Assembly (NCBI RefSeq): GCF_001698225.1
Contig: NZ_CP016594.1
Coordinates: 992,001-1,056,000 of the forward strand
DNA length: 64,000 nucleotides
Direction: 5' to 3'
Origin: Gordonia terrae
Lineage (GTDB): Bacteria; Actinomycetota; Actinomycetes; Mycobacteriales; Mycobacteriaceae
Every line of letters begins with the position of its first letter. Position 1 is the first letter of the stretch. The notes under the pieces were generated by a model, which was given only the letters and a program-made list of their open reading frames with translations, was not told the DNA's origin and searched no databases. Made by a program: the position numbers and the translations under genes. Of this stretch, positions 58,697 through 64,000 are shown piece by piece.

Positions 58697-60123
58697 GCTC
58701 GGATTTTCGATTCGCGGTAGTCGTCCTCGCGTTCGCGGGGATCCTGGGTTCTCTGGTTCAGACCCTGATCATCCCAGTGCTCGCGCAGCTCCCGGTGCTG
58801 CTGGACACCTCGGTCGCGGGGGCATCGTGGGTGGTCACGGTGACGCTCTTGACCGGCGCGGTCGTGACCCCGATCAGCGGGCGTCTCGGGGACACATACG
58901 GTCGACGGCGGGTTCTGATGATCTGCGTCGCGAGTCTCCTTGTCGGGTCTGTCATCTGCGCGCTGACGTCCGACCTGTCGGTGCTGATCATCGGCCGCGC
59001 CCTCCAGGGGATGGCCACCAGCGTGGTGCCACTCGGGATGAGCATCCTGCGGAACATGCTCGAGCCGGCTCGGCTACCGGTCGCGATCGCGATGGTCAGT
59101 GCGGCAGCCGGTGTCGGCGGTTCGGTGGGTTTGCCGTTGGCTGCTGTCGTCGCGGAGTACCTGGATTGGCATCTGCTCTTCTGGGCGTGCGCCGCGGTGG
59201 CGGCGATCTCCATCGTGCTGATCGCTGTCGTCGTGCCGCGCGACACGGTGTCGCGACCCCGTGCCCGGGCCGGCTTCGACTACGTGGGCGCCGTGCTCTT
59301 GGCGGCCCTGCTGACCTGTATGTTGACGGCAATCACCATGGCGCCCAAGTGGGGGTGGGCGGACCCTCGGATCACGGGGATGTTCACCGCGACCGTACTC
59401 ATGGTGGTGATCTTCTACCTCTACGAGCGTCGCGCGCGACAGCCGTTGGTCAACATGCCGCTCTTTCTCAGCCGGTCGATCCTGTCCCTGAACGTGGTCA
59501 CGGTCTTCACCGGGTTCGGCATGATGGCGATGAGCCTGATCCTGACCCGACTCATCCAGGCGCCGACATCGACGGGATACGGCCTCGGCCTGTCGATCAC
59601 CATGACCGGACTCTGCCTGGCTCCGGGCGGTGTCATCATGCTGATGTGTCCGCCGGTCGCCGCCGCCCTGGCCGCCCGGCGCGGCTCGAAGCTCCCTCTG
59701 GTCATCGGAATCGTCGTGATGACGGGCAGTTACGCGATCGCCGCGGTGATTCCCTACACGACCGCGGTCGTCGTGGTCGTCGGCGCCCTGAATGCTGCGG
59801 GACTCGCGCTGGTACTCGCATCGGTACCGGCGCTGATGATGCAGGCGGCTCCCGCGGCCGAGACCGCGGCGGCCAACGGGCAGAACGCGCTCATGCGCAC
59901 GGTCGGCACGGCGACGTCGAGCGCGGTGGTGGCGATGATCATGTCTGCCACCGTTTCCGCCCAAGCCCCGGATTTCTCCACCGAAGGCGGGATCCGAACG
60001 GCTTTCGCTGTCGGCGGACTCGTGTGTCTGGCGGCGCTCGTCGCCACGCTGTCGGTTCCGCAGGCACACCCGACCGCCGGCCGGCGGTCGACCGCCGACG
60101 AACTCGACCGCAGGGTCGGATAG
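58633..60123 (+). CDS. DHA2-type MFS transporter
   Basis: This 496-residue multi-helix carrier is closely similar to the one at 35194-36693: FAVVVLAFAGILGSLVQTLI, SWVVTVTLLTGAVVTPISGR, LGDTYGRRRVLMICV and GRALQGMATSVVPLGMSILR. GTG 58633 is supported by GGAAGAGG; a GTG at 58681 would be an alternative start. About 14 helices and a polar C-terminal tail fit the drug:H+ antiporter-2 group. Divergent from the Opp-like importer, it may handle the pathway's substrate or a toxic intermediate. Confidence 0.88.
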   Translation: MSGRRSRSAGSVDPSRVQSNSRSDFRFAVVVLAFAGILGSLVQTLIIPVLAQLPVLLDTSVAGASWVVTVTLLTGAVVTPISGRLGDTYGRRRVLMICVASLLVGSVICALTSDLSVLIIGRALQGMATSVVPLGMSILRNMLEPARLPVAIAMVSAAAGVGGSVGLPLAAVVAEYLDWHLLFWACAAVAAISIVLIAVVVPRDTVSRPRARAGFDYVGAVLLAALLTCMLTAITMAPKWGWADPRITGMFTATVLMVVIFYLYERRARQPLVNMPLFLSRSILSLNVVTVFTGFGMMAMSLILTRLIQAPTSTGYGLGLSITMTGLCLAPGGVIMLMCPPVAAALAARRGSKLPLVIGIVVMTGSYAIAAVIPYTTAVVVVVGALNAAGLALVLASVPALMMQAAPAAETAAANGQNALMRTVGTATSSAVVAMIMSATVSAQAPDFSTEGGIRTAFAVGGLVCLAALVATLSVPQAHPTAGRRSTADELDRRVG

Positions 60124-60210
60124 CTCACCACCGGTGAGCGTCGAGTGTCGACGTCCGGCAACGAGATCGGTCGAGCAAGTCGTGGACGATCACCGAGATC
60201 GGCGAGACCC

Positions 60211-60750
60211 TCACGCCTGGTCGCCCGCGACACGAGCCATGACCCTGTGCATGAGGGCACGGTCGTCACGCGGACCGCCAGGGGTCGTCGACCCGAAGCG
60301 TTCGATCTCGCGGTCGATGTCGAGTGGGCTCGTGGGATCGATCCCGGGCACCATCACGTGGTGGAGCTCGGAATCGGGAACCAGCCAGGTGACCTCGAAT
60401 TCGATGCCGTCGGGATCCCGGCCGTACACGGCCTTGGTGGCGACATGGTCGGAGGCCCCGACGAGCGCACCGACGCGCTGCAATCGAACGAGCGCGTCCC
60501 TCAGCTCTGCGAGCGTCTCCACTTCCCACGCCAAGTGGTACAACCCGATCGCACCCCGGCGAGCCGCGGGCGCAGACGCCTGGAACAGGCCCAGGTCATG
60601 ATCATTCGCGCTCCCCGTGCCCCGCAAGAAGGCCCCGCCTGGGAAGTCAGCCGCGATGCGATCGAAACCGAGTGTGTTGCAGTAGAAATCAGCACTTCGC
60701 TGAATATCTGACACGAACAGGACAGCATGATTCAGACTGCGAATCGACAA
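60211..60750 (-). CDS. VOC-family protein (extradiol dioxygenase-like)
   Basis: This 179-residue protein has two VOC modules: LNHAVLFVSDIQRSADFYCN with LGFDRI, and LYHLAWEVETLAELRDALV with YGRDPDGIEFEVTWLVP. Ligand positions H8, H82 and E126-like residues (IEFEV) match metal-binding VOC enzymes such as single-domain catechol 2,3-dioxygenase-like proteins. A TTG start is chosen because GGAGGT stands seven bases upstream. A C-terminal tail of about 45 residues is extra. It follows the SnoaL-like gene by 49 bases. Ring cleavage or isomerisation is possible. Confidence 0.84.
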   Translation of the reverse strand: MSIRSLNHAVLFVSDIQRSADFYCNTLGFDRIAADFPGGAFLRGTGSANDHDLGLFQASAPAARRGAIGLYHLAWEVETLAELRDALVRLQRVGALVGASDHVATKAVYGRDPDGIEFEVTWLVPDSELHHVMVPGIDPTSPLDIDREIERFGSTTPGGPRDDRALMHRVMARVAGDQA

Positions 60751-60799
60751 CGATCTACCTCCGGTATTCGGGCGTGACCGCAGGTGTGGCCTGGCTCGA

Positions 60800-61303
60800 T
60801 CAACCGTCCAGGCCCCACCCTTGGGTCACTTCCACGGACTCCTCGAGCGGCCTCGTCATCGACCATAGTGGAATCGACAGGCACCGCGAGATCTTCCACT
60901 GGCCGTCCTCGATCACATAGTCGTCGTCGTACTCCATCGACGCGACTGTCTCAGTGCGTTCGGCCAGATTCAGCTGGCGAAAAGCGAGGGTCCATCTGCC
61001 GTGGGCATGGGTGTCGTCGACGAGCGATATCTCCGGATGGAATGCGTGGTGCATGTCCAACACCTGGTAGGCGCCGGCCTCTTTGCGAAGCGCGACCTGC
61101 CGGAAGATCTCGACGATCGGGTCGGCGTCGTCGTACCTGCCGAGCGCACCGTAGTCCAGGACGGCGCCGGATCTGATGAAGCAAGCCCGAAACGTCTCCG
61201 GGTCCTTGGCATCGCAGGCGCGTAGGTATCGGTGCTTCAGCGATGTGATCTCGCGGATGCTCCGCAGTTCGGCCAGCTGCTCGTCGACGGTCGGGGAACT
61301 CAT
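60800..61303 (-). CDS. SnoaL-like/NTF2-fold protein
   Basis: This 167-residue barrel protein has the segments SLKHRYLRACDAKDPETFRA, LDMHHAFHPEISLVDDTHAH and EYDDDYVIEDGQWKISRCLS. The layout is the same as the protein at 52115-52618 (HHA-HPEI block), so they are distant paralogues. Its place between an SDR and a VOC gene on the same strand suggests one catabolic operon. Members can be isomerases or dehydratases; function unassigned. Confidence 0.83.
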   Translation of the reverse strand: MSSPTVDEQLAELRSIREITSLKHRYLRACDAKDPETFRACFIRSGAVLDYGALGRYDDADPIVEIFRQVALRKEAGAYQVLDMHHAFHPEISLVDDTHAHGRWTLAFRQLNLAERTETVASMEYDDDYVIEDGQWKISRCLSIPLWSMTRPLEESVEVTQGWGLDG

Positions 61304-61369
61304 GGGGGTGATCCTCTCGGGCCGGGTGGTGTGATCGGGCTGCCCTGCTCGCCTGGGCAGTTCGAGGCG

Positions 61370-62260
61370 TTACTCGATGACAGCGGAACTGAACTGAGGG
61401 GGGTCGCCGAGGTACGACCGGTGAGATGGAGGGCTGTTCCCGTCGACATCGGTCACTCCGAGTTCGTCGGCCAGCTCAGCGCCGATCAGAACCTGCCCGC
61501 TTCGTCGTATCAAGTCCGGCTCCTGGGTGAGAGCCGCGATCACTCGTCCGGTGAATTCGGGTGACTCCGCGCTTGCGAGGATGTCGCGGTACGCCTCCGG
61601 GTCCTCGGCCACACCGGCCAGAGTCCGTTCGGTTTTCAGGAGTCCCATCCAGATCGACACCACCGTCACCCCGTAGGGACCGAAGTCGTGGGCCATGTCG
61701 TGCGCCATCTTGTCCACCGCGGCTTTTCCGGCGCCATAGGCAGGTCCGTGCATGTAACAGGTACCGCCGAAGCTCGACGTGTTCACGACGAGTCCGGCGG
61801 TGCTCTCGAGCAGGAGGGAAGCGGCGTAGTACGTGGCGACGTAGCTCGACCGCATTCCGACATCCCAGAGGTCCAGCAGCGCGAGCGGCTTCTGGAAGAA
61901 CGGACCTTTCGTCGCCAGTGCGTCCGGGATGGAGAGCGCGTTGTTGACCAGAACGTCGAGATGGCCCTGTTCCTCGCGCACTCTGGTGAACAGGTGTTCC
62001 ACGTCGGTGTCCACAGAGTGGTCGACGATCACCGGAATGCCCCGTCCGCCACGGGCGGTTACTTCCTCTGCCGTGCTCGAGACGGTACCGGGCAAGGCTG
62101 ATTGACCTTCGGTGGCGGTGCGTCCGGTGACGTACACCGTGTACCCGGCGTCACCGAGGGCCAGGGCGATCCCCTTACCCGCGCCTCGACTGGCGCCCGT
62201 CACGACCGCTACTCGGTCATCAGGGGTCTTCGGTGAGGGCGCTTGCGGAGAGGCGGACAT
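61370..62260 (-). CDS. SDR-family oxidoreductase
   Basis: This is a 296-residue short-chain dehydrogenase with TGASRGAGKGIALALGDAGY as cofactor loop and Arg after strand 2 (VTGRTATEG), suggesting NADPH use. Other blocks are LVNNALSIPDALATKGPFFQ and the active-site Y-x3-K in YMHGPAYGAGKAAVDKMAHD. DVGMRSSYVATYYAASLL resembles the large DHRS1-like subgroup. It heads the minus-strand SDR-SnoaL-VOC set and is divergent from the SMP-30 gene, with tandem hairpins in the gap. Confidence 0.9.
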   Translation of the reverse strand: MSASPQAPSPKTPDDRVAVVTGASRGAGKGIALALGDAGYTVYVTGRTATEGQSALPGTVSSTAEEVTARGGRGIPVIVDHSVDTDVEHLFTRVREEQGHLDVLVNNALSIPDALATKGPFFQKPLALLDLWDVGMRSSYVATYYAASLLLESTAGLVVNTSSFGGTCYMHGPAYGAGKAAVDKMAHDMAHDFGPYGVTVVSIWMGLLKTERTLAGVAEDPEAYRDILASAESPEFTGRVIAALTQEPDLIRRSGQVLIGAELADELGVTDVDGNSPPSHRSYLGDPPQFSSAVIE

Positions 62261-62317
62261 AACGGCCGACGCTAGGCCGATGGCAACCCGACGGACACCT
62301 CCGCCTCCCGCTGAGTG

Positions 62318-62370
62318 GACGGCGCACGGCGCGCCGTCGGCGTCCCGTCTGTCGGGACGACCGGGACGCC
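62318..62370. other. Tandem and mutually exclusive hairpins in the SDR/SMP-30 divergent gap
   Basis: Hairpin 1 pairs GACGGCGC (62318-62325) with GCGCCGTC (62331-62338). Next to it, CGTCCCG (62341-62347) can pair with either CGGGACG at 62353-62359 or the copy at 62362-62368, the latter extendable to 9 bp. This gives alternative structures, as in attenuators or protein-binding leaders, but a simple GC-rich repeat is also possible. Confidence 0.45.
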
Positions 62371-62503
62371 GAGTCCAAACTCGTTGCTAGCTTGGCGAAG
62401 TACCGCGGTGACCCGTCCCTGCCGCCCGGCCGGTGACCGGTGTTGCCGACCCAGGCGCCCGGTACGGCACCCGATCACTCGACCCACCGGCAGGGGCCAG
62501 ACA

Positions 62504-63436
62504 ATGAACGAGCGACCCGCCACCATCGCTGATGCGCGCAGACACCACGCGAGTGAGCTCGCCCGCGGGTTCTCGTGGCCGGAGTGCCCACGATGGCACG
62601 ACGACCGGTTCTGGTTCACCGACATGTACACCTCGACGCTGAAAACCGTTGGCGACGACGGAATCGTGGAGATCGTGGTGGATGCCACCGGACGACGCCG
62701 GGATTCGTCGGTCCCGATCGTCCTGGGTGGTTTCGGTTGGCTACCAACCGGTCAGCTGGTCGTCACCTCGATGCACGAGAAGCTGATCCTGATCCAGGCC
62801 GACCCGGATGCGGACGTGCTGTCGGTGTATGCGGATCTGTCCGACCTGGCGGTGGGGCCGATCAATGACATGGTGGTCGCGACCGACGGAAGTCTGTACA
62901 TAACGCAGCTCGGTTTCGACCTGTTCAACGGCGACGCACCTGTGTCGTCTCCGATTCTGATGGTCGATACCGACGGCACGGCATCATCGGCAGATGCGGT
63001 TGGTCCTCTCATGGGAGCCAATGGGATCGGGCTGTCCGCCGACGAACGTCACCTGTACGTGGCCGAGACCTTCGCCGATCGTCTTCTCGTGATGGAACGC
63101 GCCGCCGACGGATCGCTCTCGGACCACCGGGTTTTCGCCGAATGTCCCGGATCACCAGACGGTTTGGGGCTCGACGCCGACGGCGGCGTGTGGGCTGCCC
63201 TGCCGGGGCTCGGACGTGTCGTGCGTTTCGTGGACGGCGGTGGGGCCACAGACGTGGTCGAGGTTCCCCTGGACGAGGGCAGGACCGTCGCCTGCCTGCT
63301 GGGAGGCCACGATCGCAGAACGCTTTACGTCACCGTCGGCGTCGAGGTGTACGACTTCGAGAAGTCCGCGCGCGAAGCGCAGGCAAGTATCTGGACGGCC
63401 AGAGTCGATGTCGGTGGCGGGCACACCCGTCCCTGA
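62504..63436 (+). CDS. SMP-30/gluconolactonase-like beta-propeller hydrolase
   Basis: This is a 310-residue six-bladed propeller of the SMP-30/lactonase family. The entry blade has GFSWPECPRWHDDRFWFTDM with the metal-ligand Glu. Further ligands are in PINDMVVATDGSLYITQLGF (N-D) and GLSADERHLYVAETFADRLL, with GSPDGLGLDADGGVWAALPG carrying the catalytic Asp. These enzymes hydrolyse lactones with a divalent metal. It starts behind CAGGGG. An SDR gene follows 56 bases downstream, so it may open a lactone made in the pathway. The substrate is unknown. Confidence 0.88.
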   Translation: MNERPATIADARRHHASELARGFSWPECPRWHDDRFWFTDMYTSTLKTVGDDGIVEIVVDATGRRRDSSVPIVLGGFGWLPTGQLVVTSMHEKLILIQADPDADVLSVYADLSDLAVGPINDMVVATDGSLYITQLGFDLFNGDAPVSSPILMVDTDGTASSADAVGPLMGANGIGLSADERHLYVAETFADRLLVMERAADGSLSDHRVFAECPGSPDGLGLDADGGVWAALPGLGRVVRFVDGGGATDVVEVPLDEGRTVACLLGGHDRRTLYVTVGVEVYDFEKSAREAQASIWTARVDVGGGHTRP

Positions 63437-63492
63437 TCACGCCGTCCTGACGGCGCCCTGCAATGAACACGACAGAGACATGAGGAGACCCC

Positions 63493-64000
63493 ATGCAAGA
63501 ACTGCGTTACGACGATCGTTGTGTCATCATCACCGGCGCGGGTAGGGGAATCGGTCGTGAGTACGCGCTCTTGCTCGCCGCACGTGGGGCCTCGGTCGTG
63601 GTCGGCGACCTCGGCGCTCGCACAGACGGGTCCGGCCTCGACGGAGACGATCCGGCGGCGACCGTGGCCGCCGAGATCACCGCCGCCGGCGGCCGAGCGG
63701 TCGCCTGCCGTGCGGATGTATCCCACGAGCAGGGTGCGAAGGCACTGGTCGAAGCCGCCATGGACTCGTTCGGGCGGATCGATGGAGTGATCAACAACGC
63801 CGGGATCGTCCGGACTGCGGACTTCCGGGATGTCCCCGACGAAGAACACCAGCGACATCTGGACGTGCACTACTTCGGTTCGTTGCGCCTGTGCCGCGCA
63901 GCCTGGCCCCATCTGATCGCCTCGGGGACGGGCCGCGTCGTGAACACCGTCTCCGGCGCGATGCTGGGTAATCCCATGATGACCCACTACGGCAGTTCGA
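63493..64000 (+). CDS. SDR-family oxidoreductase (partial, runs off the window)
   Basis: This is the N-terminal 169 residues of a short-chain dehydrogenase; the frame is open to the window end. It has ITGAGRGIGREYALLLAARG and VVVGDLGARTDGSGLDGDDP, an insertion after strand 2 typical of the MFE-2/hydroxyacyl-CoA-dehydrogenase-like and 3-oxoacyl SDRs. VINNAGIVRTADFRDVP and the start of the active-site loop (NTVSGAMLGNPMMTHYGSS) are visible. The ATG follows TGAGGAGA. It is in the SMP-30 transcript. Complete family assignment needs the missing C-terminus. Confidence 0.88.
   Translation, partial: MQELRYDDRCVIITGAGRGIGREYALLLAARGASVVVGDLGARTDGSGLDGDDPAATVAAEITAAGGRAVACRADVSHEQGAKALVEAAMDSFGRIDGVINNAGIVRTADFRDVPDEEHQRHLDVHYFGSLRLCRAAWPHLIASGTGRVVNTVSGAMLGNPMMTHYGSS

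Noticed and set aside
1..64000. Mobile elements, CRISPR arrays, tRNA or rRNA genes
   Set aside because: I saw no transposase or integrase motifs, no regularly spaced repeats and no cloverleaf-like sequences. The island interpretation rests on gene content only.

Overview
The window is a gene-dense, high-GC chromosomal or large-plasmid segment of an actinobacterium, most likely a Mycobacteriales member of the Gordonia/Rhodococcus/Williamsia type. This is inferred from strong G/C third-position use, frequent GTG starts, ATGA/GTGA translational couplings, mycofactocin-type oxidoreductases and steroid-catabolism-like oxygenases. I see no rRNA, tRNA, CRISPR array, transposase or prophage gene. It is a catabolic region made of consecutive transport-plus-enzyme operons separated by hairpin terminators.

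Region 1 (1-5620): the end of a sensor kinase and its LuxR-type response regulator, an aldo/keto reductase with a MaoC-like hydratase, an HxlR regulator divergent from a thiolase, and an MFS carrier. Region 2 (5669-13503) is the most striking. A minus-strand set encodes an adrenodoxin-reductase-like flavoprotein, a flavodoxin-cytochrome P450 fusion with the architecture of the RDX-degrading XplA (with an XplB-like reductase upstream, as in xplBA), an aldehyde dehydrogenase, a TetR regulator and a VOC protein. It is divergent from an APC permease. A near-identical operator-like motif lies in front of both the VOC gene and the reductase/permease divergent promoter, suggesting one TetR regulon.

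Region 3 (13563-20944) is a translationally coupled cyclitol/sugar operon: two Gfo/Idh/MocA dehydrogenases, a cyclase-family hydrolase, a LacD/YihT-type aldolase, an IolC-type kinase, a TIM-barrel isomerase and an MFS carrier. IolB and IolD are absent. Region 4 (20991-25887): a frameshifted small gene, the proton-translocating transhydrogenase pntAA-pntAB-pntB, and pyruvate kinase. Region 5 (25922-30190): a PPOX-type flavoprotein, an NDMA-dependent alcohol dehydrogenase, a mycofactocin-type SDR and a DHA2 MFS pump.

Region 6 (30689-36693): a copper amine oxidase with an NTF2-like protein, a histidine-rich membrane protein and a DHA2 carrier, divergent from an unrecognised protein with a possible 2OG-Fe(II) oxygenase metal motif. 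Region 7 (36748-46265): an SDR; a Liv-type ABC importer whose two permeases and one ATPase are fused in a single 933-residue chain; and a KshA-like Rieske oxygenase, HsaA-like flavin oxygenase and HsaC-like extradiol dioxygenase.

Region 8 (46403-64000): esterase, A/B-barrel proteins, an IclR regulator, a KstD-like flavoprotein, SDRs, SnoaL-like proteins, a complete Opp-type ABC importer, another DHA2 carrier, VOC and SMP-30 proteins, and a final SDR cut by the window end. Regions 7-8 look like a pathway for a polycyclic or steroid/terpenoid-like compound: uptake, ring dehydrogenation and hydroxylation, extradiol cleavage, and side-chain redox by SDRs. The actual substrate cannot be read from sequence.
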